Origin: an uncultured Hyphomonadaceae bacterium
GTDB lineage: Bacteria > Pseudomonadota > Alphaproteobacteria > Caulobacterales > Hyphomonadaceae
NCBI GenBank assembly: GCA_938084575.1
Contig: CALKFG010000005.1
Coordinates: forward strand, 365,966 to 429,965
DNA: 64,000 nucleotides
Direction of reading: 5' to 3'
The notes beneath the pieces were generated by a model. The model ran no database searches and was not told the origin of the DNA. It saw only the letters and a list, made by a program, of their open reading frames with translations. A program made the translations under genes and the position numbers. Shown in pieces: positions 37,421-46,594 of this stretch (the stretch's first letter is position 1; each line of letters opens with the position of its first letter).

Positions 37421-38827
37421 TTACAGGGTGACGTGACCGGGCCGGGTCTGCTGCGACGACGCCGCTTTCGGCTCTGAGTGACGGGGCAGAATCAGGATGA
37501 TCAGGCAGGCGATGGCCAATCCTGAAATGGCAGGGGTCCTGAGGGGGTAATCGACCATGCTGTGCAGGATCACGGCGAGAAGGCTGATCGAGGCGGCGCG
37601 CCGGATGCGATAGCCTTGATCCTGACGCCTCTGCCATGTCCGGATAAACTGCCGGGCGAACACCATCAGTGCTGCTGCGACGATCAGCACACCTGGCAGG
37701 CCCCACTCAATGACGATCTGCAGATATTCATTATGGGCCTGGTTGACAAAGCTGGTCGTCAGCTCGTCGGCGGATTCATATACGCGGAACATCTCGGTAA
37801 AGGTGCCGAGGCCGGTGCCGAGGGTGGCGTGGTCTGCCAGTATCGCGCCGCCGATCCGCCAGATTCCCTGCCGTGACAGGTCCCCTTCATCGCCCCAGGA
37901 GGTGACGCCGAGCCCCTCCAGTATCGGACTTGCGGCGATCATGGCGGCCGATCCGACAACAGACAGGGCGATGGCGGCATAGACAAGCTTGCCCTTTCCC
38001 TCGCCTCCGGGCCGGGTGCCCCTGACCAGGAAGACCGACAGAACCAGCACAGGCAGCAACAGCATGTAACCGGCGACCGAGCCGGCGGCCAGGATGCCGG
38101 TCAGGTTCAGTATGAACAGGCCGGATATCAGGACGGCGAGGCCAACCTGACGATCGTCTCCGATCCAGTCCTGCCGCAGACGTCCGCCCAGGGCAGCTGT
38201 AAAGGGCAGGGACATGAGGCAGAATGTGGCCTGATGGTTGACGTTGGCGAACATCCCTGTGGGCAAGCCCCGATTGGTGATTTCATGCACGTACAGGTCG
38301 CCATTCAGAACGCCGAGTACCTGCAGCAGTCCGAGGGTCGCGCTGCTTGCGCCCAGGACAGGAATGACCCAGGCCAGCGGCTCAACCCCGCGCCGCCAGC
38401 CCGCTGCGGTGAACAGCAGGAACAGGGCGACCGGCGGGCCGAAGCCCATCAGGGCAGCGCGGGTCTGATCCGGGGCAAAGCTGATCGGGAAGGGGCTGAG
38501 CCCCTGAATGCCGAGAAGCGCCCATCCCTGCTGGACGAGGGTTCGCCCTGGAAGGCCCGACCAGACGGAGGGTGGCAGCGGGACCAGTTGCAGGCCTGTC
38601 CACATCATCAGGCCGAGGCAGAGCACGAGATAGGTCTTCATAGAACCGGACCAGTGGCGCTGGCTGGCGGGCAGAAGTGCGACAAGCGCAAGGATAGCGG
38701 CGGCGGCCTGCAGGAAAAGATGGCTGGTCTGGGCCGGCTGACTTGAGCCGCCAAACAGAACCAGGCCGATCAGAAAGGCCGATGGCGCCGCGATTTTCAG
38801 CCCGGTTTTGATCACGGTGCGACGCAT
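37421..38827 (-). CDS. O-antigen ligase/Wzy-type polymerase
   Basis: The 468-residue protein has 10-12 predicted membrane helices and the O-antigen ligase (Wzy_C) domain. The large loop contains RGLPTGMFANVNHQATFCLM, and the later segment DHATLGTGLGTFTEMFRVY, SFVNQAHNEYLQIVIEWGLPG is the family hallmark with its conserved His. In a Wzx/Wzy locus it would polymerise repeat units on the periplasmic side. The start overlaps the upstream stop by one base (TGATG). The flippase is not in this window. Confidence 0.9.
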   Translation of the reverse strand: MRRTVIKTGLKIAAPSAFLIGLVLFGGSSQPAQTSHLFLQAAAAILALVALLPASQRHWSGSMKTYLVLCLGLMMWTGLQLVPLPPSVWSGLPGRTLVQQGWALLGIQGLSPFPISFAPDQTRAALMGFGPPVALFLLFTAAGWRRGVEPLAWVIPVLGASSATLGLLQVLGVLNGDLYVHEITNRGLPTGMFANVNHQATFCLMSLPFTAALGGRLRQDWIGDDRQVGLAVLISGLFILNLTGILAAGSVAGYMLLLPVLVLSVFLVRGTRPGGEGKGKLVYAAIALSVVGSAAMIAASPILEGLGVTSWGDEGDLSRQGIWRIGGAILADHATLGTGLGTFTEMFRVYESADELTTSFVNQAHNEYLQIVIEWGLPGVLIVAAALMVFARQFIRTWQRRQDQGYRIRRAASISLLAVILHSMVDYPLRTPAISGLAIACLIILILPRHSEPKAASSQQTRPGHVTL

Positions 38828-39990
38828 CAGGACCCCCTCTCAGAGGTAATCTCGACACTGGTGATGATGGCCCGGCTGGTCCGGGGAAAAGCGCCAGCAA
38901 CGCCGGTCAGCCGCAGCGTCTGAAACCGGCAGCCGGAATCGGGCACTGTAAATCCGGCATCATACTCGGTATTGGACGACAGGAGCTCCACGATCGGCCG
39001 TGTCAAAAGCGTCTCGCCCGAGCGTGTGCAGCCGATGGTCCAGGCAAAGTGCCCGCCATTCTGGAAGACCTGTCCGCTCATGACAAAGCGCGCCCGATAG
39101 GGGCCGGGCGACAGGCGCACGAGCTGTTCCGCGATCATCGGGCGGCCCTGGCCGAAAAAGGATGCAAACAGGCCGCCGCCATTTTCGAATCCCGCATAGC
39201 TTTTATTGATGACCCAGTTGAAGGGCTGAGCCCCGGCCAGGCCCTGAAACTGCCCGTCAAAGGGGGCGCTTACCTGCTGAATCTGGTCGGCGGACAAGAA
39301 GTTCAGGAAAGTCAGATGCGCACGTTCAAGCTCTCCACGCCGGGCCAGCGCCTGGACAAAAGAGGACTGCCCCTCGGGGTAGAGTTCAAACAGGCGAAAC
39401 AAAAAATCAGTGTCCGTGCTGGTCGCGGCCAGCTGGCGGACCAGGCTTCCACCCCAGCCCGGCGCCTTGCTCAGGGTCGCCAGCAGTGTTTCCCGCCCAT
39501 CAGCCGTGGCAGCCAGAGCGGCCATTTCCTGGATATAAATCTGCGCATTGCTTCGATCCAGTGTGACCAGAGGCACCAGGGCGGCCATCGCCTCGTCCGA
39601 CTGTCCCCTGGTCACAGCGAGCTGCGCGGACACAAAACGCGCCGCCCGATTGCGGGGGTCGAGACGCAGGACATGTTCCGACAATACCTGCATGGCCTCA
39701 AGGTCGCGATCCGCCGAGGCGCCGATCAGAAGCGGCATATAGGGCAGCGTGTCGAGGGGGCTCAGGCGCGCCAGATGTTTCTGGTGACGGGGGCTGACCA
39801 GATAGGGAAGCTCGGGGTCGATGGTGTCACGCAAAAGCTGCCTGTGGGCCCTGAGGTCCATGTCGGGGTCAATCCAGGCAATCCGGGAGACAGCATCGGG
39901 TTCGGAGAGTGTGACGATCCTGAGGCCTGACAGGGCAAGGGATGCCAGGAAAAAGGGTAGAAAAAGGAGCAGCAGGATCGCCCGTATCAT
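38827..39990 (-). CDS. Exopolysaccharide-locus protein with helical repeats, unknown function
   Basis: The family is not recognised by name. The 387-residue protein has one N-terminal membrane helix or signal (residues 3-22). Residues about 75-215 form TPR-like helical repeats (LSEHVLRLDPRNRAARFVSAQLAVTRGQ, AHLTFLNFL). A C-terminal beta-rich domain from about residue 240 (FNWVINKSYAG, PYRARFVMSGQVF, CRFQTLRLTG) resembles a carbohydrate-binding sandwich. It overlaps the BY-kinase stop by 4 bases and the ligase start by one, so it is surely part of this operon. It is probably periplasmic. Confidence 0.75.
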   Translation of the reverse strand: MIRAILLLLFLPFFLASLALSGLRIVTLSEPDAVSRIAWIDPDMDLRAHRQLLRDTIDPELPYLVSPRHQKHLARLSPLDTLPYMPLLIGASADRDLEAMQVLSEHVLRLDPRNRAARFVSAQLAVTRGQSDEAMAALVPLVTLDRSNAQIYIQEMAALAATADGRETLLATLSKAPGWGGSLVRQLAATSTDTDFLFRLFELYPEGQSSFVQALARRGELERAHLTFLNFLSADQIQQVSAPFDGQFQGLAGAQPFNWVINKSYAGFENGGGLFASFFGQGRPMIAEQLVRLSPGPYRARFVMSGQVFQNGGHFAWTIGCTRSGETLLTRPIVELLSSNTEYDAGFTVPDSGCRFQTLRLTGVAGAFPRTSRAIITSVEITSERGS

Positions 39991-42266
39991 ATGTCGATGC
40001 GTTCTTCTTCCACATCTGTTTCGCCGTCAAGAAAGAGCCGGACCTTTCGGCGCGTGGAACTGGAATCAGACAGGGCACGTTCGCTATAAGCATATGCATC
40101 CTTGCCATAGGCATAATAATAGTAGCCGCCATAGCCCTGCCCGGCTTTGCGGGCGTCGAATTTGGTCAGCATGACGCCGAGCACATTCGCCCGGCTGTCC
40201 AGCATTCGGCCCACGGTGCGCCGGACGGCGGGGGTCCGGATCAGACCGGCCTGAATGATGACAATGGTTCCAGCGCACATGGAGCCGAGCAAGGGGGCAT
40301 CGGTGAAGCTCAGGACCGGCGGACTGTCGACAATAACCAGGTCAAAATGGGTCTCGGCCTCGTGCAGGATCTGTTTGAGCTTGGGGGAAGTGAGCAATTC
40401 GGCCGGATTGGGTGGGACGATGCCTGCCGGCAGGAGGTGCAGTCCCTCTACCCCCGATCGGACGATCTGATCCAGCAGGTTGGCTTCCCGCGTCAGCATG
40501 CCCGACAGGCCAATCGAGGCGCCGGCGTCTGCCACGAAGCTTGGCTTGCGCATATCGGCATCAATAATGAGAACGCGCCGCCCCCCTTTGGCAAAGGAAA
40601 TACCCAGTGCAACCGTGGAACTGGTCTTGCCCTCGCCCGGTCGGGTCGATGTCACCAGCAGGCTGCGGGGGGCCCCGGTCTCGGTCGTGAAATCCAGGGC
40701 AGTTCGTGCCGAAAGAAAGGCTTCCGAAACGGGCGATCGCGGATTGTTCAACTCGCTGGTGATCAGGTCTTCCGACGCCCGTTTGATTTTCGGAACAACG
40801 CCAATCGAGGCCAGCCCCAGCTTGGATTTGACATCTTCCGGTGTCTTGATCGTGTCATCGATATAATGCAGCGCAAAAGCCAGGCCAATGCCGGCGGCAA
40901 GGCTCAGGATCAGGGCCTGGATCAGGGCCCGCCGCAGGTTGGGCTCAAAGGGGAATTTAGGGACCAGGGCCCGGTCCACCACGGACACCTGGCTCGATCC
41001 GATGCCGCTGGCCACGGTGACTTCTTTCATGCGCTGCAGAAGCGCCTCATACTGCGACCGGTTGGTGTCGACCTCCCGCCGGAGGATCGTGTACTCGATG
41101 CGGCGGTCGCGCAGGGCCTGTAAGTCTGTTTTGAGCGTTTCCACACGCTCGCGCAGCGAGGCCTCATTGGCAACAGCCGTGTTATAGTCGGACCGGATCG
41201 AGGCGAGAATATCGCCCCGTGCCGCCTCGATCTCGGCGTCGATGGCATCGATTTGCGACTGCAGCCGGAGCATGTCTGGATATTCAGGTTTGAAGGTGCC
41301 GAGCATCTGCCGGTAATCCGCGGCCAGTTCGGACCGCCGATCCCTCAGATTCTGAAGGTTGCTGCTTTCCAGCATGTCCCGGGTGGCCGTGCCCGACGAG
41401 GCCTCCCGGAAACGCTGTTCGGCGGCAATCCGCGCGCTTTCAGCGGCGGTCAGCTCTGAGCTGAGGGCGACCAGGGAATTGGCATCGAGAGAACCGCTGC
41501 CATTTTCGGTGTTGAGCTCCAGAATGCCCTTATCATTGGCATACTGGGTCAGCTGCCGTTCAGAACTTTCCAGGGCCAGCTTGGTTGTCGCCAGCCGTTC
41601 TTCCAGAAACCGGCGGGCATAGGCTGTCGTATTATATTTCCGCTCAAGATTGGTTTCGATGAAATTCTCGACCAAGGCATTGGCGATGCGCGCGGCTTCA
41701 CGGGGATAAGGGCTGACAAACTGGACATTGATTACCCGGCTGCGACCCTCGGGGGTTACCCGAATATTGTTGGTGATGGTTCCTGCGGCCTGGTTCAGGC
41801 GTTCCTGCCGGTTGAGGTCCGGGCTGGCATATCGTTCATCTGCCGGCAGATTCAGGACTTCCGAGACCCGCTCAGCGAGAGACCGGCTTTGCAGCAGGGC
41901 ATATTGGGTCTGCATATATTCCGCATCTGCGATCACGACCGGATCGACGGCGTTCTGGTCAAGGATCTGGGTTTCCTGGCGCTGCACCTCGATGGTCGCC
42001 GTCGCCCGGTAGAGCGGCACGACCTGCAGGGTCATAAGCGCGGAGGCGATCACACCGATCAGCGTAATCGCCAGAATCATCCATTTCCGACCCAACAGGA
42101 TCCGGACGGTCCCCCAAAAATCAAAGCCGTCCTCGCCAGATCCGCCATCCTCGTCACCAAAGCCGTCATGTGGCGGCCGATAGACGTCCAGACCGCCCTG
42201 GCGTCGGGCCGTGAGCCCGCGTTCCTGGCGGTAGGGGTCGTATTCGGGGTCGAAGCGATCGTGCAT
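39987..42266 (-). CDS. Polysaccharide co-polymerase with BY-kinase domain (Wzc type)
   Basis: This inner-membrane protein controls polysaccharide chain length and export by tyrosine autophosphorylation. The 759-residue product has a Wzz domain between two membrane helices (about residues 57-80 and 455-475) with a long periplasmic coiled coil. The cytoplasmic kinase has Walker A near residue 570 (TRPGEGKTSSTVA), Walker A' (LIIDADMRKP) and Walker B (LVIVDSPP). The C-terminal Tyr cluster GYGGYYYYAYGKDAYAYSE is its autophosphorylation site. Kinase and membrane parts are fused, as in enterobacteria. Confidence 0.95.
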   Translation of the reverse strand: MHDRFDPEYDPYRQERGLTARRQGGLDVYRPPHDGFGDEDGGSGEDGFDFWGTVRILLGRKWMILAITLIGVIASALMTLQVVPLYRATATIEVQRQETQILDQNAVDPVVIADAEYMQTQYALLQSRSLAERVSEVLNLPADERYASPDLNRQERLNQAAGTITNNIRVTPEGRSRVINVQFVSPYPREAARIANALVENFIETNLERKYNTTAYARRFLEERLATTKLALESSERQLTQYANDKGILELNTENGSGSLDANSLVALSSELTAAESARIAAEQRFREASSGTATRDMLESSNLQNLRDRRSELAADYRQMLGTFKPEYPDMLRLQSQIDAIDAEIEAARGDILASIRSDYNTAVANEASLRERVETLKTDLQALRDRRIEYTILRREVDTNRSQYEALLQRMKEVTVASGIGSSQVSVVDRALVPKFPFEPNLRRALIQALILSLAAGIGLAFALHYIDDTIKTPEDVKSKLGLASIGVVPKIKRASEDLITSELNNPRSPVSEAFLSARTALDFTTETGAPRSLLVTSTRPGEGKTSSTVALGISFAKGGRRVLIIDADMRKPSFVADAGASIGLSGMLTREANLLDQIVRSGVEGLHLLPAGIVPPNPAELLTSPKLKQILHEAETHFDLVIVDSPPVLSFTDAPLLGSMCAGTIVIIQAGLIRTPAVRRTVGRMLDSRANVLGVMLTKFDARKAGQGYGGYYYYAYGKDAYAYSERALSDSSSTRRKVRLFLDGETDVEEERIDI

Positions 42267-42282
42267 TGTGGCGTCCGGGGAG

Positions 42283-42972
42283 CTAGAAAATCAGGAAGAG
42301 GGAAAGAAGGGGTATGGAACGCAGCACTTCACCATAGGTCTGGCGGGCCCGGGACCCATCCACAACGATGATGTCATTGCCATAAATGGCCGGGTCTTCG
42401 GCTTCATTCGCCCGGATCATTTTGAGGTTGTAACCCGCCGCGTGGCGCTGTCCCTCAATCTGTCGAAAAACGATGACCCGCTCGGGATTGGCGTCGTCGC
42501 TCAGTCCTCCACCCATCGCCACGACCTGTAACAGGGATATGGTGCCATTCACATCATACACGCCGGGACTGTTGACAGATCCCTCGATCGTTACGCGGGG
42601 GCTCAGTCCTTCTTTGACTGAAATGGTGACGTCCGGGTCCTGCAAATAGGCCCGGCCAAGCTCAGCTTCCAGCTTCTCAGCGAATTCCAGTGCTGTAAAG
42701 CCCTTGGCCATCATGGTGCCGATCAGGGGGATTTTGACATTACCCTGCTGGTCGACCTGGTAGCTGCCATTCAGATCATCCACCCCGAACACCCGAACGG
42801 TGACGATGTCCAGAGTCCCAATCCTCAGATCACCGGTTTGGGTGATGGTCGTTGTGTCCGGCAAGGCGAGCTGCGGCGCCGGGGCCGGCGTAGCTGGGCC
42901 CGTGCTACAGGCCGTAACGGCCATTATGCAGAAGAGCGTGGTCCAGGCCGGGACCCGAATTGATCTGATCAT
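42283..42972 (-). CDS. Outer-membrane polysaccharide export lipoprotein (Wza/OPX family)
   Basis: The 229-residue protein has a signal with lipobox VTAC near residue 20. The polysaccharide export domain (LRIGTLDIVTVRVFGVDDLNGSYQVDQQGNVKIPLIGTM) and an SLBB domain (SPRVTIEGSVNSPGVYDVNGTISLLQVVAMGGGL) follow. It is shorter than E. coli Wza and appears to end without the typical transmembrane helix, though the tail VLRSIPLLSLFLIF is hydrophobic. I start at 42972 with GAAGGG upstream. It lies 16 bases upstream of the co-polymerase gene. Confidence 0.92.
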   Translation of the reverse strand: MIRSIRVPAWTTLFCIMAVTACSTGPATPAPAPQLALPDTTTITQTGDLRIGTLDIVTVRVFGVDDLNGSYQVDQQGNVKIPLIGTMMAKGFTALEFAEKLEAELGRAYLQDPDVTISVKEGLSPRVTIEGSVNSPGVYDVNGTISLLQVVAMGGGLSDDANPERVIVFRQIEGQRHAAGYNLKMIRANEAEDPAIYGNDIIVVDGSRARQTYGEVLRSIPLLSLFLIF

Positions 42973-43103
42973 GGTGCTACCCTTCAGCGATAAATCTTTG
43001 TCCTGTGCGTTATCCGACACCGGGGTGTGAGACCCTTCGCCCTGGGGCATATGACCTTCATTGCTGACAAACCGGACGGTCAGTTCCAATCGGCCAGTAT
43101 GAG

Positions 43104-43559
43104 CTAAGGACTGGCCGGCGAGTCATCCCCGCCACCGGCGGCCAGAGCGCCCAGAACCGCAACACCCCCGAGGCCAAGAAGCACAGTCGTCCCGCTGGCA
43201 CTGATCCCGGCCACGGTTGGCGTTGCCTGAGCGACAGTTGCCGTCGGGCTTGTCGCCTGTGCGACGGCGCCCGGTGCGCAAAAACTGCTATTGACCGCGA
43301 CCTCGCTGAGGCCACCCATGCTGACGCTGCAGCCATTCGCCGATATCTGTACTGTCCCCCCGCGGCGTGTGGAAATCACATCATCCGCGAAGACCGGGTC
43401 TCCGGCCAGAATTGGATAGGTCTCCCCATCCCGGGTGACCAGAACATTTCCCAACGCTCCGCTGGTCGATGTTACCTCTCCGACCTGCTGGGCAACGGCC
43501 GGGGCGGCCAAAAGTGCAGCCGCCAAAACGCTTCCATACCAAGTGTAAGACAGCTTCAT
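43104..43559 (-). CDS. Secreted FecR-like small protein with a hydrophobic C-terminal tail
   Basis: The 151-residue protein has a signal peptide ending AAPAVA/Q. A FecR-type beta domain follows (NVLVTRDGETYPILAGDPVFADDVISTRRGGTVQI), then two cysteines and an Ala/Thr/Pro-rich linker. A hydrophobic segment TTVLLGLGGVAVLGALAAGG is followed by the terminal GGGDDSPASP. No FecI sigma factor or receptor accompanies it. It sits 131 bases upstream of the OPX gene and probably leads that operon. I infer a periplasmic, membrane-anchored accessory role. The family is unnamed to my knowledge. Confidence 0.7.
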   Translation of the reverse strand: MKLSYTWYGSVLAAALLAAPAVAQQVGEVTSTSGALGNVLVTRDGETYPILAGDPVFADDVISTRRGGTVQISANGCSVSMGGLSEVAVNSSFCAPGAVAQATSPTATVAQATPTVAGISASGTTVLLGLGGVAVLGALAAGGGDDSPASP

Positions 43560-43767
43560 TATCCGGTCCCCGTTTCGAAAACGCCGTTTTACCCTAAAAC
43601 CGCATCAATTTATCGCTGTTTTATGGCATGGATCCCCGTTTGAGAGCAAGGAGAAACAGCTGTTGGCGGGGCGTCACTTTCTCAAAGGCCAGCCCGGACC
43701 GAAAGGCTTATTTTCCAGACCATCTGCTCATGCTAAACTGACCCCGGTCGATAGGAGGTGAATCCGA

Positions 43768-44139
43768 ATGATAAGGGTTTGGACAGCCGGCCTGTGCGGG
43801 CTTGTCATGTGTCTTCCGGCCTGTCAGGAGCCTGTGGCGCAGGAAGGGTCCAGCCCCGGTCAGATGACGCCGCTGGAAGCGTATGGACGGGGGGAGGCCA
43901 TGGCCGAGACCCTGTGCGTCAGCTGTCATGCCATCGGGCATTCCGGATCGAGTTTGCATCCCGACGCTTTGCCGTTTCGGCAATTTAGCTGGAGATATCC
44001 CGTCATGCAGCTGAGAGAATCCCTCGCGGAGGGCATCATGGTCGGGCACCCGGATATGCCGGAATGGCAATTCGAAGCCGGGGATATTGAGGCCTTGTTG
44101 ACCTATATTGAAACGGTCCAGCAACCTCGGCCGAGTTAG
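43768..44139 (+). CDS. Small c-type cytochrome, probable lipoprotein
   Basis: The 123-residue protein has a signal with lipobox-like LPAC near residue 19, one heme attachment motif CVSCH near residue 50, and a candidate Met ligand in HPDMPEWQF. Class I cytochromes c of this size act as periplasmic electron carriers. AGGAGGTG lies just before the start, an unusually strong ribosome site for this window. No oxidase or reductase gene is adjacent, so its partner is unknown. Confidence 0.88.
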   Translation: MIRVWTAGLCGLVMCLPACQEPVAQEGSSPGQMTPLEAYGRGEAMAETLCVSCHAIGHSGSSLHPDALPFRQFSWRYPVMQLRESLAEGIMVGHPDMPEWQFEAGDIEALLTYIETVQQPRPS

Positions 44140-44280
44140 GACGCCGCGGCCAGTTTATCTTTAAAACAGCCTGCTGGCCCTTGTCTTTTCTGGTCAGGGA
44201 GGGTTGGGGTAGGAGGAGCAACACTGGATTAAACTGGGGCATAGCTCCGGCGCCAGGACAGGGACCTCCGAGACCGGACC

Positions 44281-46476
44281 ATGCATCTGCCCCTGCCATT
44301 CACCCGAGATCTTGTCCTCCTGGGCGGCGGACATACGCATGCTCTGGTCCTGCAAAAATGGGCCATGGCACCGGTCCCCGGTATCCGGCTGACCCTCGTC
44401 ACCCCAGAGGTCAAAGCTCCCTATACCGGCATGCTGCCGGGTCTGGTGGCCGGTCATTACGCCACAGCAGACCTCGAGATCGACCTTGTGGGCCTGGCCC
44501 GGCGGTCCGGTGCGCGCCTGATCGTCGACAGGGCGCGCACGGTCGATATCGCCTCCAGACATGTCGCCTTGGAAGGCCGGCCCGCCCTCCGCTATGATGC
44601 CTTATCGATCAATGTCGGGATCAGCTCCAGCCTGTTTGGGATTGATGGCTTCGCCGAACATGGCCGTCCGGCCAAGCCTCTGGCCGCTTTTGCGGCGGCC
44701 TTTGAAACCTTTGTTGCGGATGTCCGGACGGGCCAGCGAAAGCCGGACGTCGTGGTGATTGGGGCCGGCGTCGCCGGGGTGGAGCTTGCCCTGGCCATGG
44801 CCCACCGGTTCCGGTCAGTGCCGGGTGATGCAGCCAGAATTACATTGCTGGAGTCCGGTGCGGATGTGCTGCGCGAGGTGTCGCGGGCGGCGCGGCATGC
44901 ACTTCTATCGGAACTTGACCGGTCTGGGGTTCAGATCCTGACCGGAGTTTCCGTGTCAAAAATCGAGCGAGGCCGGGTCCGGGTCAGTCACCGGTCCGGG
45001 TCTGTGGCCGCTCAGTTTGTTGTCGGTGCCGCCGGTGCCCACCCCCATGCCTGGCTGGCGTCGACCGGTCTTGCGCTGGAGCAGGGATATGTGGCGGTCG
45101 GGCCCACCCTGGCGACAACGACGCGGCCCGAGATTTTTGCGGTCGGAGACTGTGCGCATATGAGCTGGGCACCGCGCCCGAAGGCGGGGGTGTTTGCGGT
45201 CAGGCAGGCGCCTGTTCTGTATCACAATCTGCGGGCCGTCCTGTGTGGTGGCCGCTCAAAACCCTACGCGCCTCAAAAAAGCTATCTCAAGCTTATTTCA
45301 ACGGGCCGCCAATCGGCTGTGGCGGATAAATTCGGGCTGGCCTTTGCCGGGCCGAGCCTGTGGCGGGTCAAAAACCATCTCGACCGCACTTTTATGGCGC
45401 GACTGGCCCGGCCTGTGCACATGCCGCAGCCCAAGCTGCCGGACCCTGTCGCGCTCGGGGTCAGGGAGCGGGTCGACCCGAATGAACCGCATTGTGGTGC
45501 CTGCGGCGCCAAAGTTGCGCTAGAGCCGTTGCTCAAGGGCCTGTCGCCGGGGTTCAGTCCGGATTCCGGGGGAACGGGCCCCGGATTGGACGATGCGGCA
45601 CTCATCCCGCGTGAGGGTGGATTTGATGTTTTCACAACTGACCATTTGCGGGCCTTCACATCGGATCCATGGCTTATGGCACGGGTTGCAGCGATCCATG
45701 CCATGGGCGATATCTGGGCTATGGGTGGGCAGGTCGACAGGGCTCTGGCGCATCTGACCTTGCCGCCCATGCGGGATGAGATGCAGGCCAGCACCATTGC
45801 AGAGATCATGGCTGGCGCCCGGCGTGCCTTTGATCCCTGTGGCGGCAGGATTGTCGGCGGGCATACGGCGATCGGGGCCGAGCTGTCGATTGGGTTCTCC
45901 GTCATCGGACGGGTGGCCGGCGACCCGGTGACACTCAGGGGCGGCCGAGCCGGAGATGCTCTGATCCTGACCAAACCGATTGGGACCGGCATACTTCTGG
46001 CTGCCGAAATGCGTCAGGAGGCTGATGGTCAGGACTATTATCAAGCCCTGCAAAGCATGTGCCGACCACAGCATCAGGCCGCAGGACTTTTGGGCGGTGT
46101 GGCCACGGCGATGACCGATGTGACGGGATTTGGTCTCGCCGGGCATTTGATGAACCTGCTTACTGAATCTGAGGTTTCGGCTGAGATCGACCCGGCGGCC
46201 GTGCCTTTTCTGGGCGGCGCTTTGGGTCTTCATGCGCGGGGTATCCGGTCGACACTTTGGCAGGCCAATGCGGCCCGCGCCGGGCTCGTGGCGCCTGGGG
46301 CGGGCCCTGTGCCCGGCTTATTGGCGGACCCTCAAACCTGTGGCGGGTTGTTGGCCAGCCTGCCTGCCGAACGGTTGCAGGACACCATGAATGCCTTTCG
46401 GCGCCAGGGTGAACCGATCTGGCATATCGGCGGATTACTGCCCGGCCCCCCTTGTATCGTGCTGAACGAAAAGTGA
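44281..46476 (+). CDS. selD: Selenide, water dikinase fused to an NADH dehydrogenase-like flavoprotein
   Basis: SelD makes selenophosphate from selenide and ATP. The 731-residue protein begins with a FAD/NAD oxidoreductase domain (LVLLGGGHTHALVLQKWA, VVVIGAGVAGVELALAMA, EIFAVGDCAHM). From about residue 398 it continues as SelD (HCGACGAKV with the catalytic Cys and Lys, GLDDAALI, MGDIWAMGGQ, GGHTAIGAELS, MTDVTGFGLAGHL, LADPQTCGGLL). The flavoprotein may deliver reduced selenium. This fusion is known in proteobacteria. selA, selB, selU and tRNA-Sec are not in the window, so the use of the product is unresolved. Confidence 0.93.
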   Translation: MHLPLPFTRDLVLLGGGHTHALVLQKWAMAPVPGIRLTLVTPEVKAPYTGMLPGLVAGHYATADLEIDLVGLARRSGARLIVDRARTVDIASRHVALEGRPALRYDALSINVGISSSLFGIDGFAEHGRPAKPLAAFAAAFETFVADVRTGQRKPDVVVIGAGVAGVELALAMAHRFRSVPGDAARITLLESGADVLREVSRAARHALLSELDRSGVQILTGVSVSKIERGRVRVSHRSGSVAAQFVVGAAGAHPHAWLASTGLALEQGYVAVGPTLATTTRPEIFAVGDCAHMSWAPRPKAGVFAVRQAPVLYHNLRAVLCGGRSKPYAPQKSYLKLISTGRQSAVADKFGLAFAGPSLWRVKNHLDRTFMARLARPVHMPQPKLPDPVALGVRERVDPNEPHCGACGAKVALEPLLKGLSPGFSPDSGGTGPGLDDAALIPREGGFDVFTTDHLRAFTSDPWLMARVAAIHAMGDIWAMGGQVDRALAHLTLPPMRDEMQASTIAEIMAGARRAFDPCGGRIVGGHTAIGAELSIGFSVIGRVAGDPVTLRGGRAGDALILTKPIGTGILLAAEMRQEADGQDYYQALQSMCRPQHQAAGLLGGVATAMTDVTGFGLAGHLMNLLTESEVSAEIDPAAVPFLGGALGLHARGIRSTLWQANAARAGLVAPGAGPVPGLLADPQTCGGLLASLPAERLQDTMNAFRRQGEPIWHIGGLLPGPPCIVLNEK

Positions 46477-46594
46477 AACGGACTGGCGCAGAGGGCGCGC
46501 GCGGCGGCATGTCCCGGTTGCTTTCCTGCCAAACTTCCCGCAACCGTCTGTCGTCACGCATTGGCGCTTCTCTGAATGAACTGGACTGACCGAT

